A stretch of DNA of 64,000 bases from Arthrobacter sp. zg-Y1110 (GTDB taxonomy: Bacteria > Actinomycetota > Actinomycetes > Actinomycetales > Micrococcaceae). Under the pieces are notes generated by a model. It ran no database searches. It was not told the DNA's origin and saw nothing but the letters and a program-made list of their open reading frames with translations. The stretch spans positions 2,232,001-2,296,000 of the forward strand of contig NZ_CP104272.1 of the NCBI RefSeq assembly GCF_025244865.1, written 5' to 3'. How positions within the stretch are numbered: the first letter of the stretch is position 1; each line of letters starts with the position of its first letter. The translations under genes were made by a program, and so were the position numbers. This document shows, piece by piece, positions 24,908-33,400 of the stretch.

Positions 24908-25642
24908 TCAGGCCAGCCCCCCGTTGGCGTAGACCACCTGGCCGTTGACCCAGCGCCCAGGTCCGGCAAGGAAAGCGACGGTTTCGGCAATGTCTTCGGG
25001 CTGGCCCAGGCGCCCCAGCGGCGCCGCCTCGGCCAGCCGCTCGACGGTGGCCTCGTCTTTGCCGTCCAGGAACAGCGGCGTGGCTGTCGGCCCGGGTGCC
25101 ACCGCGTTGACTGTGATGTCCCGTCCCCGCAGTTCCCGCGCCAGGATCAGCGTCATCCCTTCCACCGCAGCCTTGGAGGCCACATAGGCGCCGTAACCGG
25201 GGTATTGGGTGCGCCGGACGGTGGTCGAAAAGTTAATGATCGCTCCACCCGGACGGACCCGACGGGCCGCCTGCTGCGAGACCACGAACGTTCCCCGGAT
25301 ATTCGTGTGGTGCATACGGTCCAGGTCCGCCAGATCCAGCTCCGCGATAGGGGAAAGGAGCATGATGCCTGCGGTATTGACCACCACGTCCAGGCCACCG
25401 AACGCTTTCTCGACGGCGTCGAACGCGGCGGCCATCGCGGGCTCGTCTCCCACATCCCCGCCGACTGCCAAGGCAAGTCCGCCCCCGGCGGCAATGTCGG
25501 CAACAATCCCGTCCGCTGTCGCTCGGTTCCGCGCGCAGTGCACACCCACCGAATAGCCGTTCAACGCGAGCCGTCGGACCACGGCCGCTCCGATCCCGCC
25601 GGATCCTCCGGTCACCAGGGCAACCCGTCCCGCAGTATCCAT
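24908..25642 (-). CDS. Short-chain dehydrogenase/reductase (SDR)
   Basis: This is a classical 244-residue SDR. The Rossmann motif TGGSGGIG (residues 11-18) binds NAD(P)H; NTAG lies near residue 86, and the catalytic YGAYVASK supplies Tyr and Lys with a serine in NFSTTVRR. PGPTATPLF after the active site is the substrate-loop start. The ATG at 25642 stands seven bases after GAGGAG, which decides the start over an upstream ATG at 25777. The gene is surrounded by unrelated genes (yraN downstream; a surface protein diverges upstream), so the substrate cannot be inferred. Such stand-alone members are often annotated as 3-oxoacyl-ACP reductase-like or glucose dehydrogenase-like. Confidence 0.88.
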   Translation of the reverse strand: MDTAGRVALVTGGSGGIGAAVVRRLALNGYSVGVHCARNRATADGIVADIAAGGGLALAVGGDVGDEPAMAAAFDAVEKAFGGLDVVVNTAGIMLLSPIAELDLADLDRMHHTNIRGTFVVSQQAARRVRPGGAIINFSTTVRRTQYPGYGAYVASKAAVEGMTLILARELRGRDITVNAVAPGPTATPLFLDGKDEATVERLAEAAPLGRLGQPEDIAETVAFLAGPGRWVNGQVVYANGGLA

Positions 25643-25853
25643 AACGCTCTCCTCGCTGGTCGTGGGCAGGACCTCGGCGTTTTCAACCTCCGGGATACAC
25701 CACCGATGCCGTGTCGCCAAGGGCAGATCAGAAGCCCGCCCGGAATTTGAGCGGGTCTTGTCGGGAAACTGCGTCAATCCGTAGGGGAACGCTGAGACGG
25801 CCGGGACAGGCTAGCGACGCAAGCGCCCATGTTGGATTTACCAAAAGGACATC

Positions 25854-26735
25854 ATGCAAAACCGCAAGCGAAACACAACCGCTCTCGTGGTGGGATTTGC
25901 AGCCATTGCAGGGCTGTCGATTGCCGCCGGCGCACCGGCTTTGGCGACTGCTGCACCAGAGCCAGGGCTCATGGCCGAAACAACTCAGCCGAGCGGGTCT
26001 CCCTCGGCGGAGGTTTCCGTGACGGAAACGGGAATCTACTTGTACCGGAAGGTAGACGCGAAGAAGCCGGCCGCCTGGGAGAACTCGGGTGAACAAACCT
26101 TCCTGGCCAAGCAGCCCGGACACCAGTGGTTCACCGATGTAACGTCCCTGGTCCCCTTGGTTCCATTCGAGGTGTGCGGTCCCGGCTGGGCCGTCCAGCA
26201 AGACGTACTCGAGTTCGAAGGCACTTATGAGTGGCCGAAGAACCTCCTTTATCCCAACCCCTTCCCCGGAGATCCGGACCTGTTGGCCTCCCAGCATCAG
26301 GAGCTTGAGGAGTTGATGACGGTTCCCGATTGCGCTCCGACGCCGACACCGACGCCGGAACCTACGGATCCCCCGTCCGAGACGCCGACGCCGACACCTA
26401 CGGACACTCCGTCCTCGACGCCCACGCCGACCCCCACTGACACCCCGACCAAACCACCGGCAGGTGCGGTAACGCCAACACCGACGGCCACCCCGTCCGA
26501 AACCCCGTCGGAGACCCCGGCAGGTTCGGTAACCCCGCCCGGTTCGGGCAGCACCCCGCCGGCCCCGGGCACCACGGACCCCGGGATCCAGGTTGCCGGC
26601 AACCCCAGCCCCCGCGTTCCCGATGCAGGGCTTGCCCACACGGGCGCCGGCGGAACGTGGCTTGCCGTTGCCGGCGCGGCCATCCTGGCTGTCGGAGCGG
26701 TACTGGTGGTCATTGCCCGCCGCAGGAAGGCCTAG
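25854..26735 (+). CDS. LAxTG-anchored surface protein with Thr/Pro-rich stalk
   Basis: The 293-residue secreted protein has a basic start and a hydrophobic signal (residues ~10-33, cleavage likely after ALATA). A globular domain of about 100 residues (YLYRKVDAKKPAAWENSG to PNPFPGDPDLL) contains two cysteines, at 108 and 160. It is followed by a TP/TPT-rich stalk (161-245) and a sorting signal: LAHTG (260-264), a hydrophobic helix and RRRKA. LAxTG is the motif used by class E sortases of high-GC Gram-positives, so the protein should be linked to peptidoglycan. The globular domain is unrecognised; the repeated WENSGEQTFLAKQPGHQW region may bind something at the surface. No sortase gene is in this window. 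Confidence 0.88.
   Translation: MQNRKRNTTALVVGFAAIAGLSIAAGAPALATAAPEPGLMAETTQPSGSPSAEVSVTETGIYLYRKVDAKKPAAWENSGEQTFLAKQPGHQWFTDVTSLVPLVPFEVCGPGWAVQQDVLEFEGTYEWPKNLLYPNPFPGDPDLLASQHQELEELMTVPDCAPTPTPTPEPTDPPSETPTPTPTDTPSSTPTPTPTDTPTKPPAGAVTPTPTATPSETPSETPAGSVTPPGSGSTPPAPGTTDPGIQVAGNPSPRVPDAGLAHTGAGGTWLAVAGAAILAVGAVLVVIARRRKA
26334..26588 (+). repeat. Thr/Pro-rich coding repeat (stalk of the LAxTG protein)
   Basis: Within the surface protein gene, short imperfect repeats of ACG-CCG type units encode TPTPTP, TDTPS and SETP runs (residues 161-245). The tract is likely to vary in length by slippage and gives a rigid extended stalk across the cell wall. Confidence 0.8.
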
Positions 26736-26742
26736 GCCCAAA

Positions 26743-26779
26743 GGTGTACCCCGGGCGCCGTCAGTGCCCGGGGTACACC
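26743..26779. terminator. Hairpin between convergent surface protein and 2H phosphoesterase genes
   Basis: GGTGTACCCCGGGC pairs with GCCCGGGGTACACC across a nine-base loop (14 base pairs, perfect). It begins seven bases after the surface protein stop, and its right arm codes for the last residues of the convergent gene. It is a likely two-way terminator without a long U-run, as is common in high-GC genomes. Confidence 0.65.
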
Positions 26780-27348
26780 ACCGGCATCGGCTGCAGGGTC
26801 ACGGATTCCAGCTGCAGCGAGGGCAGGGCGCCCGCAAACCCCCGTGCCAGGGAGATGTGCGGGCGCAGTGTCCCGGCATGTATGAAGTTCGGATCACCGG
26901 CTATGAAGGCCGCGGTATCCCGAATGCCGGCGGCGCCGAGGAAACCCACCAGCTCGCGATACAGGTCCCGATGCAGCAAAGCGAGATCCGGCGTCGGCAG
27001 ATACTCCACTACTAAGGTCGAGCCGCGCGTACCGAACCCGGCAAACCCCACCGGTCCCAGCCGGAAGGAAACCGCGGGCAGCAGCGCCTCGGTCCGGGCC
27101 ACGTACCCGGCGAGCAGCTGCTCGTAGGCAGAACGTGAAATCCCGGTTTGGGCATTGACGGCCCGGTGCACGTCCAGCACCTTCCCGAAGTGGATCAGCG
27201 TCAGGTGCAGCTGTTTCCGCGGCACCAGCCGGGTGCCGGCCGGCAACGACTCCTGCAGGGACAGCAGGTGGGCCAGTGACGGACCGTCGGGCTGCATCTG
27301 TGCGTACAGGCGGAGGTTGGCGTCGAAGCCACGCCGGGACTCGGGCAT
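26761..27348 (-). CDS. 2H phosphoesterase / 2'-5' RNA ligase-like protein
   Basis: The 195-residue protein carries the two His-x-Thr/Ser motifs of the 2H superfamily: HLTLIHFG (His48-Thr50) and RPHISLARG near residue 165. Members open or close 2'-5' phosphodiester and cyclic phosphate bonds in RNA and nucleotides (LigT, ThpR, CPDases). The overall size and the order of motifs match LigT/ThpR-like enzymes. The gene is convergent with the surface protein, and its last codons lie in the shared hairpin. It is divergent from the GNAT gene 43 bases upstream. The physiological substrate is unknown. Confidence 0.85.
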   Translation of the reverse strand: MPESRRGFDANLRLYAQMQPDGPSLAHLLSLQESLPAGTRLVPRKQLHLTLIHFGKVLDVHRAVNAQTGISRSAYEQLLAGYVARTEALLPAVSFRLGPVGFAGFGTRGSTLVVEYLPTPDLALLHRDLYRELVGFLGAAGIRDTAAFIAGDPNFIHAGTLRPHISLARGFAGALPSLQLESVTLQPMPVVYPGH

Positions 27349-27391
27349 GACGCTAAGTCTAGGTCCGGATTACACCCGCTAGGCTGTCGGG

Positions 27392-27982
27392 ATGGCTTTC
27401 GCGATCCCGCTGCTCAGCGACGACTTCCTCCTGCTCCGTCCACACACGGCTGCCGACCTCGACGCCGTGCACGCCCGCTGCATCGACCCCGTGTCGGTCC
27501 AGTGGACCACCATTCCGCTGGGCTACACGCCGGAGATGGCGCAGCAGTACCTGGCGGCTATCTCGGTACCGCAGGATAACGCCGTGTCCTGGGCGCTCGA
27601 CGTCGGCGGCAGCTATGCAGGCACCATCGACCTGCGCTTCGAAGGTGCAGCTTCCGGTTCGCTGGGATTCGTCACGTCGCCGGAATACCGCGGCCGCGGC
27701 CTGATGTCCCGCGCGGTCCGGCTGGCAGTGGGCCACGCCTTCGAGGACCTGGACTGGGATGTGGTCACGTGGAAGGCGAATGCGGGAAACACCGGCAGCT
27801 ATAAGACCGTCTGGCGCTGCGGTTTCCCGCCGCCGATCGCGGTGCCTTACCTGCTGAACCACCGCGGAACGATGGTTGAGGGCTGGATTTCCAGCCTCGC
27901 CCGGAATGACCCAAGGAGCCCATCCGTCAGCTGGGAGAACACAGAGGCGGAACTTACAGTTCGTCGGCCTTCGGCAGTGTGA
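27392..27982 (+). CDS. GNAT family N-acetyltransferase (RimJ/RimL-like)
   Basis: The 196-residue acetyltransferase begins LLLRPHTAADLDAVHA, typical of the RimJ/RimL branch. The acetyl-CoA pyrophosphate loop reads YRGRGLMSRAVRL (Q/RxxGxG/A form) near residue 108. WKANAGNTGSYKTVWRCGF in the C-terminal half corresponds to the NxxS motif of the family. These proteins acetylate N-termini or small amine substrates; the target is unknown. The last 29 bases overlap the end of the convergent DUF2469 gene. The gene interrupts the conserved rnhB-DUF2469-yraN series on the opposite strand, so it is a local insertion. Confidence 0.88.
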   Translation: MAFAIPLLSDDFLLLRPHTAADLDAVHARCIDPVSVQWTTIPLGYTPEMAQQYLAAISVPQDNAVSWALDVGGSYAGTIDLRFEGAASGSLGFVTSPEYRGRGLMSRAVRLAVGHAFEDLDWDVVTWKANAGNTGSYKTVWRCGFPPPIAVPYLLNHRGTMVEGWISSLARNDPRSPSVSWENTEAELTVRRPSAV

Positions 27983-28274
27983 GGTCGTCGTTGCGGGTCA
28001 ATTCCTCAACGTTGACGTCCTTGAAGGTGATCACCCGTACGCTTTTGACGAACCGTGCGGACCGGTAGACGTCCCAGACCCATGCGTCCTGAAGCGTGAG
28101 GTCGAAGTAGATCTCGCCGTCGGCAGACCGTGCCTGCAGGTCCACATGGTTGGCCAGGTAAAAGCGCCGTTCGGTTTCCACCACGTAGCTGAAGAGGCCT
28201 ACGACGTCGCGGTACTCCCGGTACAGCTGGAGCTCCATGTCCGTTTCATAGTTCTCAAGGTCTTCGGCGCTCAT
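27954..28274 (-). CDS. DUF2469 family protein
   Basis: The protein has 106 residues and begins MSAEDLENYETDMELQLYREYRD, the invariant start of an actinobacterial family almost always found directly after rnhB, as here. It is strongly conserved (VVETERRFYLANHV, FDLTLQDAWVWDVYR) and has no known function; it is soluble and acidic. AGGA lies shortly before ATG 28274, and the frame open to 28292 is unnecessary. The 3' end overlaps the convergent GNAT gene by 29 bases. Position in the rplS-lepB-rnhB run suggests a housekeeping role. Confidence 0.88.
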   Translation of the reverse strand: MSAEDLENYETDMELQLYREYRDVVGLFSYVVETERRFYLANHVDLQARSADGEIYFDLTLQDAWVWDVYRSARFVKSVRVITFKDVNVEELTRNDDLTLPKADEL

Positions 28275-28281
28275 GTTCCTA

Positions 28282-29019
28282 TCATCCCCCAACTGTGCTC
28301 AAGTCGTCTTCCGGTTCCAGCACCGGTTCACCCGGGCGGGGCTTGGAGCCCAGCCGCCAGGACATGCGGTGCAGCGGCGTGGGTCCGTGGACGTCGATGG
28401 CCGCGCGGTGCGACTCGGTGGCATAACCCTTGTTGATCTCCCACGCATAGTGCGGGTTCGAAGCGGCAAACTCTACCATCATGGCGTCGCGTTCCACCTT
28501 CGCCAGCACGCTGGCGGCGGCTACGCTCAGGCACTGCATATCCGCCTTGATCCGGGTGTGCACCGGTGCCGTGCAGCCTCCGGCCGGTTCATCGGGATCG
28601 TCGAACAGGCTGCCCTGCCGCTCGGGCGAGAGCCAGTTGTAGTTGCCGTCCAGGAGTACGACGTCGGGACGCAGGGTTGAGCACATCTGGTCCCAGGCGC
28701 GCGTTCCGGCCAGGCGAAGGGCGACGGTCAGCCCGTGCAGGTCGATCTCCGCTGCACTGGCATGGCCCACGCCCCAGGCCAGGGCCCATTTCTTGATCTG
28801 CGGAACCAGCGTATTCCGGTCAGCAACGGAAAGCAGCTTGCTGTCCCGCACTCCCTTTAGGGAACGCACAGTAGCCAGGTCCACGGCCACCATCCCTACG
28901 GACACCGGTCCGGCCAGGGCGCCGCGGCCCACTTCGTCGCAGCCGGCCAGGATCCGGTGCCCGGAGGCAGCGAAGGTGCGCTCATACCGAAGGGTCGGCG
29001 GCTTGGCGGTGGAACTCAC
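28282..29019 (-). CDS. rnhB: Ribonuclease HII
   Basis: RNase HII cleaves RNA in RNA-DNA hybrids and starts ribonucleotide excision by cutting 5' of single ribonucleotides. The catalytic signature [12 protein letters not shown] is near residue 27, and the other acidic residues are in RDSKLLS and [14 protein letters not shown] (Asp). An unusual stretch of about 25 residues ([20 protein letters not shown]) between strands is longer than in short homologues but typical of actinobacteria. The GTG at 29019 overlaps the lepB stop (GTGA), which fixes the start; 245 residues. The DUF2469 gene follows seven bases downstream. Confidence 0.95.
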   Translation of the reverse strand: MSSTAKPPTLRYERTFAASGHRILAGCDEVGRGALAGPVSVGMVAVDLATVRSLKGVRDSKLLSVADRNTLVPQIKKWALAWGVGHASAAEIDLHGLTVALRLAGTRAWDQMCSTLRPDVVLLDGNYNWLSPERQGSLFDDPDEPAGGCTAPVHTRIKADMQCLSVAAASVLAKVERDAMMVEFAASNPHYAWEINKGYATESHRAAIDVHGPTPLHRMSWRLGSKPRPGEPVLEPEDDLSTVGG

Positions 29020-29780
29020 TTGCTGCCGCTCGGTTCCGGGACGTCCTCGAAGACTTCCGAATAGTCGTCGACCCCGCCGACGCGGTTCAGCGGCCAAGCC
29101 GTCACTACGGCCTTGCCCTCAATGTCCTCCACGTCTACGAAACCGCCGCCCTCACCGTACTGGTGTTCGCGGGAATCCGCAGAGGCGTTGCGGTGATCCC
29201 CCATCACCCAGACCTTGCCCTCGGGGACAACCACGTCAAACGGGATGTCGGAGGGTGCGGCGCCGGGGTACAGGTAGGGCTCGTCCAGGGGTTCGCCGTT
29301 GACGGTGATCCTGCCGTCGGCATCACAGCAGACCACGTGGTCTCCTTCGGTGCCGATGACACGCTTGACCAGGTGCTGCTGGGACTCGTCGGGGAGCAGG
29401 CCCACAAAGGTCAGGGCATCCTTGACCGGATTCGTTTCCTTCTCCGCGGTCTCCGGCAGCCAGCCCTTGGTGTCCTTGAAGACCACGACATCGCCGCGGT
29501 TCAGGTCCATCGGTTCAGGGACCAGAAGGTTGACGAAGATCCGGTCGTTGATTTCCAGCGTCTCTTCCATGGACCCCGAGGGGATGTAAAACGCCCGGAA
29601 AAGGAAGGTCTTGATCAGGAACGACAGCACCAGGGCTATCACCACGATCGTGAGGACTTCACGCAGCCAGGCGCCGAAACCGCGTTTCTTTTCCTTCGGT
29701 GCGGTCGAGTGCGCTGCGTGGTCCCGCTGCTCCCCGGAGCCGGGCGTCCCGTCAGGGGACTGGTCCGGTTGCTGCGACAT
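29016..29780 (-). CDS. lepB: Signal peptidase I
   Basis: This membrane-bound serine/lysine protease removes signal peptides from exported proteins. A charged cytoplasmic N-terminus of about 38 residues precedes one membrane helix ([20 protein letters not shown]). The active serine is in [10 protein letters not shown] (Ser70), the lysine in [12 protein letters not shown], and [12 protein letters not shown] is the conserved box E. GAGGAAA lies seven bases before ATG 29780. A second, shorter signal peptidase gene lies immediately upstream, making a tandem pair, and the 3' end overlaps rnhB by four bases. Confidence 0.95.
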   Translation of the reverse strand: MSQQPDQSPDGTPGSGEQRDHAAHSTAPKEKKRGFGAWLREVLTIVVIALVLSFLIKTFLFRAFYIPSGSMEETLEINDRIFVNLLVPEPMDLNRGDVVVFKDTKGWLPETAEKETNPVKDALTFVGLLPDESQQHLVKRVIGTEGDHVVCCDADGRITVNGEPLDEPYLYPGAAPSDIPFDVVVPEGKVWVMGDHRNASADSREHQYGEGGGFVDVEDIEGKAVVTAWPLNRVGGVDDYSEVFEDVPEPSGSK

Positions 29781-29791
29781 TGCGTTTCCTC

Positions 29792-30502
29792 TTATTTCTC
29801 CGTGTTCCACTCGGCTCCTAAGGATAGCCGGTCAATATTGGTGCCGCGCTCGAGCGGCCAAAGAATCCGCTGGGCCTGTCCGATCACCCGTTCCGTGGAG
29901 ATCAGGCCGCCGCCGGGAGCTCCCAGCAGGGACCGGGAATCCGCCGAAACGGACCGGTGGTCCCCCATCAGCCACAGCCTGCCTTCGGGAACGACGACGT
30001 CGAACGCATGGTCGCTGGGAGCGTCTCCAGAGTAAACGTACGGCTCCTCCATGGGAGTTCCGTTGATGGTTATCCGTGGATCCCCGTCCGTGCAGCAGCT
30101 CACCCTGTCCCCCGCCACACCGACAACCCGCTTTACATAGACGGTGTCGCTGCCGGCCAGCCCGACCCAGCGCCCCACGGTGACTGCGGCGTCGGCCAGT
30201 GCCGGACGCCCGCTGTGCAGCGGCGCCAGCGAGCCCCGGCCGTCGAACACCACCACATCGCCGCGCCGGATCTCAGCCGAATCGTAGGCGGTGCGGGAGA
30301 CGAGGATCCGGTCGCCGGGTTCGAGCAGCGGCTGCATGGAATCCGAGGGGATGTAGAAGACGTCGAACAGGAATGCCCGCACGAGGGCGGCGAGGATCAC
30401 GGCCGCGGCGAGAGCACATAGCACAAAACGCCAGCCCACAAACCGGGGCCGGCGTTTCGTGTGCTTCGCGGAGGGACCCCCGGAGGCGGATGCTGCAGTC
30501 AA
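29792..30502 (-). CDS. lepB: Second signal peptidase I
   Basis: This second signal peptidase of 236 residues has one N-terminal membrane helix (FVLCALAAAVILAALVRAFL), the active-site serine in IPSDSMQPLLEPGD (Ser55), the general-base lysine in VYVKRVVGVAGD, and GDHRSVSADSRS. It differs enough from the neighbouring LepB to be an old duplication; the two may prefer different substrates. The TTG at 30502, only five bases after the rplS stop, has no clear ribosome binding site, so translation may depend on coupling to rplS. No better start occurs before the membrane helix. Confidence 0.9.
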   Translation of the reverse strand: MTAASASGGPSAKHTKRRPRFVGWRFVLCALAAAVILAALVRAFLFDVFYIPSDSMQPLLEPGDRILVSRTAYDSAEIRRGDVVVFDGRGSLAPLHSGRPALADAAVTVGRWVGLAGSDTVYVKRVVGVAGDRVSCCTDGDPRITINGTPMEEPYVYSGDAPSDHAFDVVVPEGRLWLMGDHRSVSADSRSLLGAPGGGLISTERVIGQAQRILWPLERGTNIDRLSLGAEWNTEK

Positions 30503-30507
30503 GTAAG

Positions 30508-30867
30508 TTACTTGGCGGGACGGAAGTCGCGCTTTTCCTTGATCTTGGCTGCCTTGCCGCGCAGATCGCGCATGTAGTACAGCTTCGCGCGGCGGACGTC
30601 ACCCTTGGAGACGACCTCGAGCTTGTCGATGACCGGGGAGTGTACCGGGAAGGTACGCTCAACGCCGACGCCGAAGCTAACCTTGCGGACCGTGAAGGTC
30701 GCGCGGAGGCCATCGCCCTGGCGCTTGAGCACGAAGCCCTGGAAGACCTGAACACGGGTGTTCTTGCCTTCGATGATGTTTACGTGAACCTTGACCGTGT
30801 CACCGGCGCGGAACTCGGGGATGTCCGTACGCAGGGACGCTGCGTCAACAGAATCTAGGATGTGCAT
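30508..30867 (-). CDS. rplS: 50S ribosomal protein L19
   Basis: L19 lies at the 30S-50S interface. The 119-residue product has the standard core: [16 protein letters not shown] near residue 19, [30 protein letters not shown] and the basic end [21 protein letters not shown] lies nine bases before ATG 30867. A 239-base gap separates it from trmD upstream and holds a candidate promoter about 200 bases before the start, so rplS has a long leader; no structured leader element could be confirmed. Confidence 0.97.
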   Translation of the reverse strand: MHILDSVDAASLRTDIPEFRAGDTVKVHVNIIEGKNTRVQVFQGFVLKRQGDGLRATFTVRKVSFGVGVERTFPVHSPVIDKLEVVSKGDVRRAKLYYMRDLRGKAAKIKEKRDFRPAK

Positions 30868-31063
30868 TGTTTATCACTCCTGGTGAACGCCACAGGTCAT
30901 TCACTTTGGTAACGGCAGCAAGAATGCGCCCCCAAAATGCGGGCTGCACGGATGCTGTCGAAGTTAGTAGACCGGCAGGACCTAGGATGGAATGCCGGTG
31001 TGTACATATCTGTTGGCCGCGTTCCCCCTGTGGCAGGTACGGACCCAGATGACACAACTCCCC

Positions 31064-31093
31064 ATTTTGCCATACGCATCCGAACGGCACCAA
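31064..31093 (-). promoter_or_regulatory. Candidate promoter in the trmD-rplS gap
   Basis: On the minus strand TTGGTG (31088-31093) and CAAAAT (31064-31069) are spaced by 18 bases, inside the gap between trmD and rplS. The -10 context GGCAAAATG resembles those upstream of rpsP and DUF3145. It would let rplS-lepB-lepB-rnhB be made independently of rimM-trmD. Confidence 0.35.
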
Positions 31094-31106
31094 TCCGGCG
31101 CTGCCG

Positions 31107-31886
31107 TCAGGCGGGCGGGCAGACCCTGCCGTCGCGTATTTCGTAGCCCAGAGCCGCCAAAGTGGCCCGGTCGGCCTTGTCCAGCGACGCGGCGTCGAGC
31201 TTTTCGATCAGATCGGGCCGGCGTGCCGCGGTGCGCCGCAGCTGTTCGTCCCGCCGGAACCGGGCGATCTTGCCGTGGTTGCCGCTGAGCAGGACCTCCG
31301 GGACGGCACGCTCGCGCCAGGCCGAGGGCTTGGTGTAGACCGGGTATTCCAGCAGCCCGTCCGAGTGGGATTCCTCCACCAGGGACTCGGGATTCCCGAC
31401 GACGCCGGGCACCAGCCTGCCTACGGCCTCGACCATGGCAAGCACCGCGACCTCTCCGCCGTTGAGCACGTAGTCTCCGAGGCTGACGGGACGGACGTCA
31501 AAGCGTTCCCCGGCCCATTCCAGCACCCGCTCGTCGATTCCTTCGTAGCGGCCGCAGGCGAAAACAAGGTGCTTCTCCTCGGCCAGCTCGTAGGCCATGG
31601 CCTGCGTGAAGACTGCACCGGCCGGCGAGGGGACGATCAAGACCGGCCGCTCGTCGCCGTCGCCCGCCACCGCGTCCAGCGCGGCGGCCCAGGGCTCGGG
31701 CTTCATGACCATGCCCGCTCCCCCGCCGTAGGGGGTGTCATCCACGGTACGGTGCCGATCGGTGGTGAACTCCCGCAGGTCATGCACGGCCAGGTCCAGC
31801 AGGCCTTCCTGCCGGGCCTTGCCGATCAGGGACAGCTCAAGGGCTGCCAGATACTCCGGGAAAATACTGACGACATCGATGCGCAC
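31107..31886 (-). CDS. trmD: tRNA (guanine37-N1)-methyltransferase
   Basis: TrmD methylates G37 next to the anticodon using S-adenosylmethionine and prevents +1 frameshifts. The trefoil-knot SPOUT fold is recognised from [18 protein letters not shown] near residue 49, [13 protein letters not shown] near residue 109 and [12 protein letters not shown] near residue 133. It has 259 residues. The GTG start at 31886 follows the rimM stop with no gap (TAAGTG), so translation is coupled. A basic C-terminal domain of about 90 residues binds the anticodon arm. Confidence 0.96.
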   Translation of the reverse strand: MRIDVVSIFPEYLAALELSLIGKARQEGLLDLAVHDLREFTTDRHRTVDDTPYGGGAGMVMKPEPWAAALDAVAGDGDERPVLIVPSPAGAVFTQAMAYELAEEKHLVFACGRYEGIDERVLEWAGERFDVRPVSLGDYVLNGGEVAVLAMVEAVGRLVPGVVGNPESLVEESHSDGLLEYPVYTKPSAWRERAVPEVLLSGNHGKIARFRRDEQLRRTAARRPDLIEKLDAASLDKADRATLAALGYEIRDGRVCPPA

Positions 31887-32447
31887 TTACTGCCCGGCTT
31901 CCTTCGTGTCGGCCGGGGCCGCGTCCTTCTTGTCCTCGGGCTTATTCAGCTCAAAGAGCCCCTCCGGCGGAGTGAGCAGGACATAGCCGTCCTCGATATT
32001 GACTTCCGGAACGATGGCCTCGACGAACGGTACGAGGATTTCCTCGCCGCGGCCGTCCTCAACCACCAGCAGGTCCTGGACGGTGAGGGTGCGCAGGCCG
32101 CTGACGGTGCCGACGACGTCGTCGCCCACCCGTGCCTTCAGGCCCACCAGTTCGTGTTCGTACCAGCCCTCGTCGTCGTCCTCGTCCACCGTTTCGGTGT
32201 CGATGAACAGCTTCACGCCGCGCAGTTCCTCTGCGCCGTTGCGGTCCGTGATTTCTTCGAAGCCCAGCAGCAGGATGTCCTTGTTCCAACGCGCACTGAT
32301 CACCGTCAGCGGGCCCTTGGCAGCCGGCTCTACGGTGAGCTCCGTGCCCGGGACAAAGCGGTCCTCGGGTGCGTCGGTCAGCACCTGGACGGTCACTTCA
32401 CCGCGGATGCCGTGCGGCTTGCCGATGCGTGCCACCTGTAACTGCAT
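31887..32447 (-). CDS. rimM: 16S rRNA processing protein RimM
   Basis: RimM binds S19 and helps mature the head of the 30S subunit. It begins MQLQVARIGKPHGIRGEV, the family start, with a beta-barrel N-domain and a PRC-barrel C-domain (WYEHELVGLKARV, LLVVEDGRGEEILVPFVEAIVPEVN). Two acidic additions are notable: TVDEDDDEG in the linker and a Lys/Asp/Ala-rich tail of about 20 residues. GAGGAGAATCC precedes ATG 32447. A terminator-like hairpin lies between it and khpA, so the gene may be transcribed by read-through or by its own promoter. Confidence 0.95.
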   Translation of the reverse strand: MQLQVARIGKPHGIRGEVTVQVLTDAPEDRFVPGTELTVEPAAKGPLTVISARWNKDILLLGFEEITDRNGAEELRGVKLFIDTETVDEDDDEGWYEHELVGLKARVGDDVVGTVSGLRTLTVQDLLVVEDGRGEEILVPFVEAIVPEVNIEDGYVLLTPPEGLFELNKPEDKKDAAPADTKEAGQ

Positions 32448-32493
32448 GGATTCTCCTCTGTGGGGTTTTCGTCGCCTGGATTGGCCGGCGCCT

Positions 32494-32539
32494 GAAAAAA
32501 ATCCGGCCCCTTCACCATTATCTGGTGTCGGGGCCGGAT
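32494..32539 (-). terminator. Intrinsic terminator/attenuator between khpA and rimM
   Basis: On the minus strand ATCCGGCCCC pairs with GGGGCCGGAT around an inner CACCA/TGGTG stem, and seven Ts follow. This is the best terminator signal on the minus strand of the ribosomal run, yet it lies inside the rpsP-khpA-rimM-trmD series, 46 bases before rimM. It would lower expression of the downstream processing enzymes relative to S16. Confidence 0.8.
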
Positions 32540-32615
32540 CCTGTGTACTGCTTTACTTCCGGTACTGCAGTGAAGAACTGTTCGCTTCCGCTGCGCCGTC
32601 GGTGATCATTTTAGA

Positions 32616-32858
32616 TCAGCGGCGCCGGTCCGTGTCCACTACGTCCACTCGGACCTGCTCACCGTTGGCAAGGGCTGCGATGACCGTGCGCAGTGCGCGT
32701 GCGGTCCGTCCCTGCCTGCCGATGACCCGGCCGAGGTCGTCCTGGTGAACCCGAACCTCGAGGGTTTCCCCACGGCGGTTGCTCTTGGCGGAAACCTTGA
32801 CGTCCTCAGGACTGTCAACGATTCCGCGCACGAGGTGCTCCAGCGCTTCAGCGAGCAA
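32616..32858 (-). CDS. khpA: KH-domain RNA-binding protein KhpA
   Basis: This small single KH-domain RNA chaperone has 80 residues. The GxxG loop reads GRVIGRQGRTARALRT (residues ~42-57), in the order conserved among actinobacterial homologues, whose proteins begin with LxEALEHLVRGIVD. I therefore take the TTG at 32858, one base after the rpsP stop; an ATG at 32936 lies inside rpsP and would add a Pro/Arg-rich shadow translation. In other bacteria KhpA pairs with KhpB and affects cell division and envelope RNAs. It is translated directly after S16. Confidence 0.92.
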   Translation of the reverse strand: MLAEALEHLVRGIVDSPEDVKVSAKSNRRGETLEVRVHQDDLGRVIGRQGRTARALRTVIAALANGEQVRVDVVDTDRRR

Positions 32859-32859
32859 G

Positions 32860-33267
32860 TTACTCTGCCTCAGCCTCGGTGGAGGCCTCGGGGGCCTCTT
32901 CCTTCTTGGCCTTGGGGGTGATGGCCTCGGGGACAATCACGGACTTCTTTTCGGGAGCCACGAAGGCTTCCTTCGGGGCCTTGGTACGCAGGGTACCTTC
33001 CTGGCCGTCGATGTTCTTGAACTTCTGCCAGTCACCGGTGATCTTCAGCAGTGCTGCGACCTGCTCGGTGGGCTGGGCGCCGACGCCGAGCCAGTACTGC
33101 GCACGGTCCGACTTGATGTCGATGTACGACGGCTCTTCGGTCGGACGGTAGAGTCCGATTTCTTCGATGGCACGGCCATCGCGCTTGGCACGGGAATCCA
33201 TGACAACAACGCGGTAGTGTGCTGAGAACTTCTTGCCAAGGCGCTTAAGGCGAATCTTTACGGCCAC
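32860..33267 (-). CDS. rpsP: 30S ribosomal protein S16
   Basis: S16 is an early assembly protein of the 30S body. The conserved part runs from [22 protein letters not shown] to about residue 85 ([21 protein letters not shown]). A 45-residue Lys/Glu/Ala-rich tail follows ([15 protein letters not shown]), an extension common in actinobacteria. The GTG at 33267 gives the canonical AVKIRL start; AGGAG is 11 bases before it, slightly far, and an alternative GTG five codons upstream (VTTK) sits right on the same site. It is the first gene of the rpsP-khpA-rimM-trmD series. Confidence 0.95.
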   Translation of the reverse strand: MAVKIRLKRLGKKFSAHYRVVVMDSRAKRDGRAIEEIGLYRPTEEPSYIDIKSDRAQYWLGVGAQPTEQVAALLKITGDWQKFKNIDGQEGTLRTKAPKEAFVAPEKKSVIVPEAITPKAKKEEAPEASTEAEAE

Positions 33268-33400
33268 TTTTGTGGTCACTCCTGATCTGAAATGGGGCGA
33301 ACCCGTACTTCTGCTCCCGTGGGGCGGGCCATAACGTTGGGGTTCAAAAGGACAAGATGCATGCACGGAGAGAGGGCCCGCGCAGATCGAGTACCTGACC

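Noticed and set aside
26334..26588. CRISPR-like short repeats
   Set aside because: The units are short, imperfect, in frame and encode the Thr/Pro stalk of a surface protein; there are no unique spacers and no cas genes.
30868..31106. A structured L19 leader or riboswitch before rplS
   Set aside because: The gap is long enough, but I found no convincing paired structure or known motif; only a candidate promoter is reported.
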